From an uncultured Faecalibacterium sp. (GTDB taxonomy: Bacteria; Bacillota; Clostridia; Oscillospirales; Ruminococcaceae): a stretch of 64,000 nucleotides of DNA. How positions within the stretch are numbered: the stretch's first letter is position 1; every line of letters starts with the position of its first letter. The notes under the pieces were generated by a model that ran no database searches, was not told the origin of the DNA, and saw nothing but the letters and a program-made list of their open reading frames with translations. Below are positions 7,387 through 14,930 of the stretch, piece by piece. Location of the stretch: assembly GCA_934548045.1 (NCBI GenBank), contig CAKTEM010000008.1, positions 62,001-126,000 of the forward strand. Direction: 5' to 3'. Made by a program: the position numbers and the translations under genes.

Positions 7387-8595
7387 ATGCCTGCAAAATT
7401 TGAACTCATCGCGCCCTGCTTTTTTGGCTGCGAATCCACTGCGAACTTTGAGCTTCGCCGCATCGGTGCCGAGGATATCCGGGTCAGCGACGGCCGTCTG
7501 ACCTTTAAAGGCGGCGCGGACATGATCGCGGCCGCAAACCTCAACCTGCGCACCGTCGAGCGCGTCATGCTCCTGCTCAACACCTACCCGGCTTCCACCT
7601 TCGATGAACTCTTCGACGGTGTGTACGCCATCCCGTGGGAAGAGCTTCTCCCGGCGGATGCGGCCTTCCCGGTCACCGGTTCCTCGCTGAACAGCCAGCT
7701 GACCAGCGTTCCGGCCTGCCAGAGTATCATCAAGAAGGCAGTCGTCAAGCGTCTGATGTTCAAGCACAAGACCTCCGTTCTGCCCGAGACTGGTGCAGAG
7801 TATAAGATCCGCTTCATGCTCCGGAAGAATGTCTGCGAGATCATGCTGGACACCACCGGCGACAGCCTGCACAAGCGCGGCTACCGCCGGAACGCGATGG
7901 AAGCTCCCATCCGTGAGACGCTGGCGGCGACCATTGCCGACTTGGGCCGTGTCCGCCGCGACAGTCTGGTGGAAGATCCCTTCTGCGGCAGCGGTACCCT
8001 GCTCATCGAGGCAGCACAGAAGGCGATGAACATCGCGCCCGGCCTCAAGCGTCGGTTCGCGGCAGAGCGTTACAGCTTTGTTCCGGCTTCGGTCTGGGCA
8101 GAACAGCGGCAGAAAGCTCTGGCAGAGTCCAAGCTGGACGTCGACTTTGAGGCCTTCGGTTACGATATCGACCCGGCGGCCGTGGCTCTGGCAAACGCGA
8201 ACGCAAAGCTGGCAGGCGTCGAGAAACGCTGCCACTTCGAGGTGGCCGATGTCGCCGATTTCGCGGCCAAGAGCGAGGCCATCGTCCTGACGAATCCGCC
8301 GTATGGCGAGCGTATGAGTACCATCGAGGGCGCGGCAAAGCTGGCCCGGACGCTGGGTCAGCAGATGGAAGCCCATCCCTGCGCAGGCGTCTATGCCATT
8401 ACCGCCGATATGGACTTTGAGCATCACTACGGCAAGCGCGCCAACAAACGCCGCAAGATGTACAACGGCATGATCCCCTGCCAGCTGTATATGTACTACA
8501 ATGCGCCCAAGTCCGAGAACCGCCCGGCGAAGCCCATGCCGAAGAGCGGCTTTGACGGCAAGCGCACTACTCCGAATCGTTTTGAGAAGAAGTAA
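7387..8595 (+). CDS. THUMP-domain 23S rRNA (guanine-N2) methyltransferase, RlmL-like
   Basis: 402-residue class I SAM-dependent RNA methyltransferase. Residues 1-160 form the ferredoxin-like plus THUMP region; residues 165-380 are the Rossmann methyltransferase with DPFCGSGTLLIE (SAM-binding) and NPPYGER (catalytic motif IV, near residue 303). The basic C-terminal tail may bind RNA. It corresponds to the YpsC/RlmL N-terminal half; guanine-N2 specificity in 23S rRNA is inferred from the family. Monocistronic, between two terminators. Confidence 0.9.
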   Translation: MPAKFELIAPCFFGCESTANFELRRIGAEDIRVSDGRLTFKGGADMIAAANLNLRTVERVMLLLNTYPASTFDELFDGVYAIPWEELLPADAAFPVTGSSLNSQLTSVPACQSIIKKAVVKRLMFKHKTSVLPETGAEYKIRFMLRKNVCEIMLDTTGDSLHKRGYRRNAMEAPIRETLAATIADLGRVRRDSLVEDPFCGSGTLLIEAAQKAMNIAPGLKRRFAAERYSFVPASVWAEQRQKALAESKLDVDFEAFGYDIDPAAVALANANAKLAGVEKRCHFEVADVADFAAKSEAIVLTNPPYGERMSTIEGAAKLARTLGQQMEAHPCAGVYAITADMDFEHHYGKRANKRRKMYNGMIPCQLYMYYNAPKSENRPAKPMPKSGFDGKRTTPNRFEKK

Positions 8596-8609
8596 ATAAG
8601 ATTTATTTC

Positions 8610-8644
8610 ACGCATCAGATGAAAAACATCTGGTGCGTTTTTGG
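8610..8644 (+). terminator. terminator after RNA methyltransferase
   Basis: Twelve-bp stem, one G-U pair, ACGCATCAGATG/CATCTGGTGCGT with AAAAA loop, followed by TTTTGG. Confidence 0.9.
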
Positions 8645-8667
8645 TTGAAGATTTTACAAATGGGGAG

Positions 8668-8696
8668 TTGCAAGTCGAATCAAAATTGATTATACT
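8668..8696 (+). promoter_or_regulatory. promoter, TTGCAA-N17-TATACT
   Basis: TTGCAA at 8668 and TATACT at 8691, spacing 17, upstream of the DUF5685-like gene. Confidence 0.78.
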
Positions 8697-8755
8697 AACA
8701 CTGATATTCAAAAACGGCAAAAAGGCCGAATCGGAACGAGAAGGGAATGAATGTG

Positions 8756-9628
8756 ATGAAGGGGCGGATGAGACCCTATCTGCCGGAATTGACGATCCGC
8801 GATTACAACACCTATTTGTGGTATCTGCGCGGCGTGCGGCATCAGCTGGCACTTTCTTACGGGAAGTATTCCTGCCGCCGCCTGCGGTATAACGGTGTGC
8901 TGTTCGCGCTACTGGCGGACAGTCTGGCCGGGCGTCCGGCGACCTGCAAGAATACCCGTCTGTGCGGCACGCTGGTCTGGCAGCAGATGATGTGCCAGAC
9001 GCAGGGCATCCGTCTGGCGGCACAGGTCGAAGTCCTGCTGGCGTGGCATCGGCTTCAGGATGCTCAGTGGGGCGCGCTTTCCTTGAAGAAAAAAATACAG
9101 CGTCTCTCGGATGGCCTGTTTCTGCGCGGTGCATATAAAAAGGCCGTGAAAGAAAACCCGGCTCTGGAGCGCATCTTTGCGCAGGAACTGGATCAGGCTA
9201 AAGTTCAGCGTCAGCTGTTCACCCAAAACTACAAACAGGCATCTGAGCCGAAAAGCAATCTGTACGGCGCGCTGTACGCCCTGCTCGCGAACGACGATGA
9301 CCCCAACCAGCGCAAGAGTATGCACTATATCGGCAGCTGTATCGGCCGGGTGGTCTACCTGATGGACAACGCCGACAGCCTGACCCGGGATAAGATCAAG
9401 CGGCGGTATAACGTCTATCTGGCGAACAACATCGTCAACCGGAACGCGGCTATCGAGAACGCCCGGCGGCAGTCGCTGGCGGCAGCAAACGACCTTGTGC
9501 GCGCCTACGGGATGTTGGACGTCAAGCTGAACCGCTCCCTTATCGACAACATCATGATCTTGGGTCTGCGCCATGCGGTCGAGCCGCTGGACGCGGAGAA
9601 CCAGCCAGTGAGCTGGGAAATGCCTTGA
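8756..9628 (+). CDS. DUF5685-family protein, function unknown
   Basis: 290-residue predominantly helical soluble protein. From memory the layout (an N-terminal Tyr/Arg-rich block around residues 10-45, a Cys in the first third, a helix-rich middle, and a DN-rich C terminus) matches the DUF5685 family seen in clostridia, whose role is unknown. ATG 8756 is preferred over the in-frame ATG at 8747 because GAGAAGGG would be only 1-2 bases from the latter. Its stop overlaps the TTG start of the next gene, so the two are translationally coupled. Confidence 0.65.
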   Translation: MKGRMRPYLPELTIRDYNTYLWYLRGVRHQLALSYGKYSCRRLRYNGVLFALLADSLAGRPATCKNTRLCGTLVWQQMMCQTQGIRLAAQVEVLLAWHRLQDAQWGALSLKKKIQRLSDGLFLRGAYKKAVKENPALERIFAQELDQAKVQRQLFTQNYKQASEPKSNLYGALYALLANDDDPNQRKSMHYIGSCIGRVVYLMDNADSLTRDKIKRRYNVYLANNIVNRNAAIENARRQSLAAANDLVRAYGMLDVKLNRSLIDNIMILGLRHAVEPLDAENQPVSWEMP

Positions 9629-10173
9629 GAGGGCGCAAGAGCTGGGCGATGGCATACTGCGGTATGGCGTCAGCCCTCTGCATCGCGTTGATGCTTCTGG
9701 GTGCCGTTGTGCCGGTGCTGATGTTCATTGCACCTGCGGCGGCAAGCCTGCTCATCGCGACCGTCTGCGTGGAATGTGGCAAGACGATGGCGTTCACGGC
9801 ATACGGTGCGGTCAGCCTGCTGAGTATTCTTTTTGTGCCGGATAAAGAAGTTGCCTTGACCTTTGTATTCTTGCTAGGATATTACCCGTTGGTGAAACCG
9901 TACTTCGACCGAATTCGTCCGGCTCTGCTGCGCGGTGCGGCGAAACTGCTGCTCTGCAACGGGTCGATTCTGCTGATGTATGGATTGGTGCTGCTGCTCG
10001 TTCCGGCTGGCAGCATCTCGCAGGAGCTGAAAACAACAGCCCTCATCGTCTCGCTCTCAACGCTGGCGATGGGCAATGTGGCCTTTCTGCTCTATGACCG
10101 CGCCCTGCGCAACCTGTTGCAGGTCTATCGGCTCGTCTGGCAGCCACGGCTGCATAAGATGCTGGGAAAATAA
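9625..10173 (+). CDS. multi-pass membrane protein, ECF-transporter S-component-like
   Basis: 182-residue integral membrane protein with about five hydrophobic segments (roughly residues 8-30, 32-50, 53-72, 100-125 and 130-160). Length and the N-terminal Ala/Gly-rich helix recall ECF vitamin-transporter substrate-binding subunits, but no substrate can be read from sequence. Start is TTG 9625 overlapping the upstream stop (TTGA); ATG 9649 is the alternative. Confidence 0.6.
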   Translation: MRGRKSWAMAYCGMASALCIALMLLGAVVPVLMFIAPAAASLLIATVCVECGKTMAFTAYGAVSLLSILFVPDKEVALTFVFLLGYYPLVKPYFDRIRPALLRGAAKLLLCNGSILLMYGLVLLLVPAGSISQELKTTALIVSLSTLAMGNVAFLLYDRALRNLLQVYRLVWQPRLHKMLGK

Positions 10174-10221
10174 TAAAAATTTGCATTGAAAGAAGGAATG
10201 TGGAACCTTAGTTGACGAAAA

Positions 10222-10370
10222 AGCGCAGGGCCACGCAGGTGACAGCTGTGAGGGTGACGAGGAGAGAAATGATCGAAAGACTCGGCGGATGTTTCTCCGG
10301 CTGAATTTGGGCTATACCAGCCGCAGAGAAGGGCAAAAAACGGCAGCAATACCGCAACAGATCCCTTCAA
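10222..10370 (+). ncRNA. glmS ribozyme/riboswitch (GlcN6P-activated self-cleaving RNA)
   Basis: The segment upstream of glmS matches the ribozyme core in order: AGCGC at 10222 with predicted cleavage between A10222 and G10223, GGTGACGAGGAGAG, ATCGAAA, TCGGCGGATG, TTTCTCCGGCTG, then CAGCCGCAGAGAAGGG. The distal P3 part closes as GAAGGG with CCCTTC around an inner CGG/CCG hairpin. In Firmicutes this RNA binds glucosamine-6-phosphate as cofactor, cleaves its own 5-prime end and lowers glmS expression. Boundaries of the 3-prime end are approximate. Confidence 0.93.
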
Positions 10371-10403
10371 AGAAAGCCATACACGAACATAAATTGAATC
10401 AGG

Positions 10404-10443
10404 GGAGAAGTGTTTCTCCGACTGAACGGAAGCTGACAGTCGG
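10404..10443 (+). other. two adjacent hairpins between glmS ribozyme and glmS RBS
   Basis: GGAGAA/TTCTCC (10404-10419) and CCGACTG/CAGTCGG (10418-10443) form hairpins that share two bases, so they are mutually exclusive at the junction. They lie after the ribozyme core, 30 bases before the Shine-Dalgarno. There is no U-run, so this is not a terminator. A role in stabilising the cleaved message or controlling ribosome access is inference. Confidence 0.45.
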
Positions 10444-10487
10444 CTGTGTGCATTTTGCGCCGGGCTGTCGGTATGGAGGTGTTTTGT

Positions 10488-12308
10488 ATGTGTGGTATCG
10501 TTGGTTATGCCGGTAAACGCAGTGCGCAGAATGTTCTGCTGGATGGATTGGAAAAATTGGAGTATCGCGGATACGATTCGGCCGGTGTCGCGCTGGCCTA
10601 TGAGGACGGAATCCGGGTCGTCAAGAGCAAGGGCCGCTTGCAGATGCTCCGGGAAAAACTGGCCGCTGAAAATTTGGCGGACAGCTCCTGCGGCATCGGC
10701 CACACCCGCTGGGCGACCCACGGCGAGCCGAGCGATGTCAACAGCCATCCGCACTCGACGCCGCGCGTGAGCATCGTCCACAACGGCATCATCGAGAACT
10801 ACGGCGCACTGAAAGAGCGTCTGGTGGCACATGGCTACACGTTCGAGAGCGAGACGGACACCGAAGTTCTCGTCAAGCTCATCGACAGCTGCTATCAGGG
10901 CGAGCCGCTCAAGGCTCTGCACGAAGCTCTGGCGATGGTGCGCGGCAGCTACGCGCTGGCCGTGCTGTTCAAGGATTTCCCGGATACCATCTTCGCCGTC
11001 AAGAAGGAAAGCCCCCTCATCGTGGGCTGGGGCGAGGGTGAGAACTTCGTCGCGTCGGACATCCCGGCACTGCTCAAGTATACCCGGGATTACAGTGTCC
11101 TCGAGGAGGGCGACATGGCCGTTGTCAACGCCGAGGGCATCCAGTTCTATGATGCCTTCGGGGAGCCGGTCAAACGGGAAAGACTGACCGCCGACTGGGA
11201 TCAGGAAGCAGCCGAAAAGGGCGGCTATCCGCACTTTATGCTGAAAGAGATCAACGAGCAGCCCACGGCCATCACTGCAACGGTCAGCCCCCGTGTGGAA
11301 AACGGGATGCCGGATCTGCGCATCCCGGAGCTGACGGATGAGAAGCTGCGCAGCATCGGCACCGTGCATCTGGTGGCCTGCGGAACGGCCATGCACGCCG
11401 GTATGGTCGGCAAAGCGGCCATCGAGACGCTGGCACGCGTTCCGGCAGAGGTCGATATCGCAAGCGAGTTCCGGTATCGTGACCCCATCCTGAACCCCAA
11501 CGATCTGGTCATCATCATCAGCCAGTCGGGTGAGACGAGCGATACGTTGGCCGCCCTCAAGCTGGCAAAGAGCCGTGGTGTGCCGGTGCTGGCCATCGTC
11601 AACGTGGTCGGCAGCTCTATTGCCCGGGCGGCGGATTATGTCCTGTACACCTATGCAGGCCCGGAGATCGCCGTCGCGTCCACCAAGGCTTATATGGTTC
11701 AGATGTGCGTGCTGTACCTGTTCGCGTTCCGTCTGGCCTATGCAAAGGGCAAGCTGGACGAGGCCGAGACCAAGCGTCTGACCGCTGAGCTGCTCCGCGC
11801 CAGCGAGGTCATCAAGCCACGTCTGGCGGACTGCGAGCAGATCAAATATCTCGCCAGCCGGTTCGTCAATACCCAGAGCTGCTTCTTCATCGGACGCGGA
11901 TTCGACTATTCGCTTTCTCTGGAAGGCAGCCTGAAGCTGAAAGAAATCAGCTATGTCCATTCGGACGCCTACGCAGCCGGTGAGCTGAAGCACGGCACCA
12001 TCAGCCTCATCACCGACGGCGTGCCGGTCATCGCGCTGGCGACCCAGAAGCAGGTCTACGAAAAGACCATCTCCAACGCCAAGGAGACCAAGAGCCGCGG
12101 CGCACGGGTCATTCTGTTCACGACCAAGGATGCCGTTGTGCCGGATGGCGTGGCGGACTATGTGGTGCGTCTGGACGATTACGAGGGCCTGCTGATGCCC
12201 CTCCAGCTCATCGTTCCGCTCCAGCTCTTCGCCTATTATATGGCTGTCCTGCGCGGCTGCGATGTCGATAAGCCCCGCAACCTCGCTAAGAGCGTGACGG
12301 TGGAATAA
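10488..12308 (+). CDS. glmS: glutamine--fructose-6-phosphate aminotransferase (isomerizing)
   Basis: 606-residue GlmS, which makes glucosamine-6-phosphate for peptidoglycan. The N-terminal class II glutaminase domain begins MCGIVGY with catalytic Cys2 (after Met removal Cys1). Two SIS sugar-isomerase domains follow from about residue 285 (HLVACGTAMHAG, SQSGETSDT) and 455, ending LAKSVTVE as in the family. ATG 10488, preceded by ATGGAGGTG, is the true start because Cys must follow Met directly. Regulated by the ribozyme upstream. Confidence 0.98.
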   Translation: MCGIVGYAGKRSAQNVLLDGLEKLEYRGYDSAGVALAYEDGIRVVKSKGRLQMLREKLAAENLADSSCGIGHTRWATHGEPSDVNSHPHSTPRVSIVHNGIIENYGALKERLVAHGYTFESETDTEVLVKLIDSCYQGEPLKALHEALAMVRGSYALAVLFKDFPDTIFAVKKESPLIVGWGEGENFVASDIPALLKYTRDYSVLEEGDMAVVNAEGIQFYDAFGEPVKRERLTADWDQEAAEKGGYPHFMLKEINEQPTAITATVSPRVENGMPDLRIPELTDEKLRSIGTVHLVACGTAMHAGMVGKAAIETLARVPAEVDIASEFRYRDPILNPNDLVIIISQSGETSDTLAALKLAKSRGVPVLAIVNVVGSSIARAADYVLYTYAGPEIAVASTKAYMVQMCVLYLFAFRLAYAKGKLDEAETKRLTAELLRASEVIKPRLADCEQIKYLASRFVNTQSCFFIGRGFDYSLSLEGSLKLKEISYVHSDAYAAGELKHGTISLITDGVPVIALATQKQVYEKTISNAKETKSRGARVILFTTKDAVVPDGVADYVVRLDDYEGLLMPLQLIVPLQLFAYYMAVLRGCDVDKPRNLAKSVTVE

Positions 12309-12330
12309 AAGCTTTCTAAGATAAACAATA

Positions 12331-12366
12331 ATGCCCGGGATGGTTTGGAGCCATCCCGGGCATTTG
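12331..12366 (+). terminator. terminator after glmS
   Basis: Thirteen-bp perfect stem ATGCCCGGGATGG/CCATCCCGGGCAT with TTTGGAG loop, followed by TTTG. Confidence 0.85.
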
Positions 12367-12381
12367 TGCGTTTATGGAAAA

Positions 12382-12540
12382 TTATTCTTCAATGTCGCCG
12401 CCGTTGGTGCGGATGACTTTCTGATACCAGTAGAACGAATCCTTCTTGTAGCGGTTGAGGGAGCCGCCGTTCTCGTCGCGGTCAACATAGACGAGGCCGT
12501 AACGCTTTTTAAAGCCCTCGCTGGTGCTCAGCACGTCCAT
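12382..12540 (-). pseudogene. C-terminal remnant of a GH1 6-phospho-beta-glucosidase
   Basis: A 52-codon minus-strand frame ends in TAA and reads like the last residues of GH1 enzymes: KKRYGLVYVDRDENG, then YKKDSFYWYQKVI and TNGGDIEE. The intact GH1 gene at 40430-41860 ends with the same pattern (KRYGFIYVD, SFDWYKKVIATNGED). The N-terminal 90 percent of the enzyme, including both catalytic Glu, is absent; homology stops abruptly at about 12540. It has no RBS. The neighbouring 100 bases towards 12640 show no assignable gene, so this is a decayed locus. Confidence 0.85.
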
Positions 12541-12660
12541 TCTCCTGCTCATGAGCTGGTCTCAGCCCGAAATGCTCTGCGCAAAACTGCAGCAGCGCGA
12601 TGCCCTTTTGGAGGAATACGGAAACGAAGCAAATTGAGCGCGAATAAATTTAAATATAAA

Positions 12661-12710
12661 ATGAAAGCCTCTCGGTACAGAAAAACTATACCGAAAGGCT
12701 TTCATATTTT
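12661..12710. terminator. bidirectional terminator
   Basis: ATGAAAGCCTCTCGGTA pairs with TACCGAAAGGCTTTCAT (one mismatch), with A/T-rich flanks on both sides. It would serve the minus-strand FUSC gene and any plus-strand readthrough. Confidence 0.75.
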
Positions 12711-12726
12711 TGTTTGATTTTAATTT

Positions 12727-13278
12727 TTAAATATGCGTCTTATGCCGAAACAAACTCTTGACTCCCTCCCAGAACGCGACGACGCGTTCACGGGGGAGAA
12801 AGTAGTTGACGAGCAGTGCCACGATGACACCGACTGCGGTATCGAAGATACGGTTCAGTGCGTAGCTGACGTAGGTTTCGATGGGCGTGCTGAACAACAC
12901 GATGCACAGCACGACGCCGCCCGGCTGAACACCACCCGGCCAAAAATACTGGCAGAGCAGGATCAGGACCACGATGGCGGCACCCAGCAGCAATGCCAGA
13001 TAAACGGTGTGTCCGCCCTGTGGGAACCACCGCAGATACAACCAGAAAACTGCGATGGAGAGCAGACCGCCGATGAGGGTGCCGAACAGACGGTTGCCGC
13101 CGTTTTTGATGGAGTCCTGCATGTCCACACCGAGACCGAAAATGACGCCGATGCAGGCGAAGGCCGGGTTGCGGTCGAGCAGGCAGTAAACGATGGCGAC
13201 CAGCATCGCGGTGACAGCGGTTTTGATGGTGCGCCAGCCGACATGCAGCCGGAAATCAGAGTGTGGAAATTCTGGCAT
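12727..13278 (-). CDS. FUSC/aromatic acid exporter-like membrane protein
   Basis: 183-residue protein with about six hydrophobic segments and the amphipathic opening RLHVGWRTIKTAVTAMLV typical of the ArAE/FUSC (DUF939) family. Only the membrane half is present; the cytoplasmic C-terminal domain of long members is lacking, as in many Firmicute versions. Proposed role is export of small aromatic acids, inferred from family. The start lies one base after the stop of the upstream gene, so both form one operon. The 5-prime neighbour is the basic coiled-coil protein. Confidence 0.78.
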   Translation of the reverse strand: MPEFPHSDFRLHVGWRTIKTAVTAMLVAIVYCLLDRNPAFACIGVIFGLGVDMQDSIKNGGNRLFGTLIGGLLSIAVFWLYLRWFPQGGHTVYLALLLGAAIVVLILLCQYFWPGGVQPGGVVLCIVLFSTPIETYVSYALNRIFDTAVGVIVALLVNYFLPRERVVAFWEGVKSLFRHKTHI

Positions 13279-13279
13279 C

Positions 13280-13633
13280 TTACTTGAGCTTCTCCATGAT
13301 CTGGTCAGCAGTCATGCCGTTTGCCAGCAGCTGATCGATGACAGAAGCGACCTCGGCCTGACGAGCCTCAGCAACAGCCTTTTCATCGGCAGCAGCCTTC
13401 TTCTCGGCGACCTTGGCGATCTGGTTCTCAACCTTTTTCAGAGCGGCTTTCTTGGCCTTCAGCTCAGCCTTGACACTGCTCAGATTTGCGGTCAGGGCAG
13501 TGATGTCAGCAGCCAGCTGCTCCTTTTCTGCGGTCTTTTCGGTCAGGACGGCGTCATAGTTTTTGTTGGTCTTTTTGACGACGGCCTTTGCACCGGTCTT
13601 GGGTTTGTTCTTGCTTCCTTTGGGTCTGGGCAT
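13280..13633 (-). CDS. basic coiled-coil protein with AT-hook-like N terminus, function unknown
   Basis: 117-residue protein starting MPRPKGSKNKPKTG, an RPKGSK sequence close to AT-hook and nucleoid-associated tails. Residues 30-95 are Lys/Ala/Glu-rich with heptad spacing and almost certainly form a long coiled coil; the last 20 residues (VIDQLLANGMTADQIMEKL) look like a small helical domain. A DNA-binding or nucleoid role is plausible but unproven. RBS GGAGGAATTTT precedes ATG 13633. Codon use suggests strong expression. Confidence 0.7.
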   Translation of the reverse strand: MPRPKGSKNKPKTGAKAVVKKTNKNYDAVLTEKTAEKEQLAADITALTANLSSVKAELKAKKAALKKVENQIAKVAEKKAAADEKAVAEARQAEVASVIDQLLANGMTADQIMEKLK

Positions 13634-13658
13634 AATAAAATTCCTCCGATTCTATTTT

Positions 13659-13678
13659 TTGTAATGCGTGTATTACAA
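13659..13678. promoter_or_regulatory. perfect inverted repeat in the leader, operator candidate
   Basis: TTGTAAT-GCGTGT-ATTACAA, just downstream of the -10 of the 13633 promoter on the minus strand. This is a typical place for a repressor site. Confidence 0.45.
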
Positions 13679-13690
13679 GAATATATTTGG

Positions 13691-13719
13691 AGTATAGCAT
13701 GAAGAGAAATATATTTCAA
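13691..13719 (-). promoter_or_regulatory. promoter, TTGAAA-N17-TATACT (minus strand)
   Basis: Reading the minus strand, TTGAAA (13719-13714) and TATACT (13696-13691) are 17 bases apart, upstream of the basic coiled-coil gene. Confidence 0.78.
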
Positions 13720-13772
13720 TATCAATTTTTGTGATTCTGAATTCGGATAAACTTTTTTCGTAAAATAAACAC

Positions 13773-13805
13773 AAAAAGCCGGACGGAAAACGGCCCGTCC
13801 GGCTC
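13773..13805 (-). terminator. terminator of the sucrose operon
   Basis: On the minus strand GCCGGACGG and CCGTCCGGC form a 9-bp stem followed by TTTTTGTG, 37 bases after the LacI-family stop codon. Confidence 0.85.
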
Positions 13806-13841
13806 AAACACACCCCAATTGTATGAATTTAAATGCAAAGC

Positions 13842-14831
13842 TCACTTCCGTGCGGTGGACTCCCGTTCGATGAGTGTATATCCAAGTTTTGTCTCCCGTG
13901 CGACCAGAGAGGGCGAATCCAGCTTTTCCAGAAGCATCTCAGCGGCAATTTTACCGCTCTCTTCATAGGCATACCGGACGCTGGTGATGGAAGGGGAGCA
14001 GACCCGGCAGAGGGTGCTGTCACCCTGACCGGTCAGCATGACGTCCTGCGGCACCCGTTTGCCGATGCTGCGCAGGTACTGCAACGCCCCGACGGCCATC
14101 CGGCTGGTGGCGCAGACGACGGCATCCAGCGGCCCGTAGGTCTCCCAGAGCTGGCGTGCCTGTTCCTCGCCGGACTCGATGGAAAAGCTGGCAACGACGG
14201 TATGCTCGGCCTGCTCTTCCAGCCCGGCGGCTTTCACAGCGTCGCAGTAGGCGCGGTGCCGTTCCTGCCCTACGGCGCGGTCATCCATCCGCGCGCCGAG
14301 ATATCCCAGACGGCGGCCGCCTTTCCGGATGACGAGCTGGGTCAGCTCATAGATGGCGTTATAGTCGTCATGGTAAACGCAGGAGTAACCGTTCAGCTGC
14401 TGGCCGACGATGACGACCGGAACCTTGCAGTTCTGGAGCGCGGTGTGGTGCCGGGGCGTGAAGACGGTCGCGATCAGAATCACGCCGTCGACGCGCTGCT
14501 CGTTGAAGATGTTCAGGGATTCGAGTTCCTTTTCCGGGTTATTAAAAGTGTCCGCAAGCAGGGTCTGATAGCCGCTTTTCTCGAGGACGCCGATGATGCC
14601 GGCGACCACGTTGCTGATGGAATAGGAGTCGATTTTCGGCAGGATGATGCCGATAGTCTTTGTTTTTCCGGTGCGAAGCACCTGTGCCTGCACTGACGGA
14701 CGGTAGCCGGTCTCCGCAATGACCCGGGCGATGGCCTCCCGTTTTTCGGCGGAGAGATACCCGTGATTGAGATAGCGTGAGACAGCGGTGTTGGACACGC
14801 CTGCAAGCTTCGCAATTTCTGAAATGGTCAT
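13842..14831 (-). CDS. scrR: LacI-family transcriptional regulator, probable sucrose repressor
   Basis: 329-residue LacI/GalR repressor. The helix-turn-helix is residues 1-24 (MTISEIAKLAGVSNTAVSRYL) followed by the hinge YRPSVQAQVLRTGKT; the rest is a periplasmic-binding-like effector domain. It is the last gene of the scrA-GH13-scrK-scrR cluster, so it most likely represses that operon in response to a sucrose or fructose derivative. A separate weak promoter (TGGCAA-N17-TATAGT) precedes it on the minus strand. RBS GCAGGAG. Confidence 0.83.
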   Translation of the reverse strand: MTISEIAKLAGVSNTAVSRYLNHGYLSAEKREAIARVIAETGYRPSVQAQVLRTGKTKTIGIILPKIDSYSISNVVAGIIGVLEKSGYQTLLADTFNNPEKELESLNIFNEQRVDGVILIATVFTPRHHTALQNCKVPVVIVGQQLNGYSCVYHDDYNAIYELTQLVIRKGGRRLGYLGARMDDRAVGQERHRAYCDAVKAAGLEEQAEHTVVASFSIESGEEQARQLWETYGPLDAVVCATSRMAVGALQYLRSIGKRVPQDVMLTGQGDSTLCRVCSPSITSVRYAYEESGKIAAEMLLEKLDSPSLVARETKLGYTLIERESTARK

Positions 14832-14930
14832 GTTTTTCTCCTGCGTAAATGACGTAAAACTTCATCTACTATAACACATTTCGCCGCAGTTTGCCAGTGC
14901 AGAAAGCACGATTTGAGAGAAGACCCTGTA

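Noticed and set aside
10181..10209. TTGCAT at 10181 as glmS promoter
   Set aside because: Seventeen bases downstream is AACCTT, a poor -10; I could not find a convincing promoter before the ribozyme.
12551..12637. 29-codon plus-strand frame (ATG to TGA) next to the GH1 remnant
   Set aside because: No RBS, no family, and no promoter; probably the tail of a lost gene. Mentioned only in a finding.
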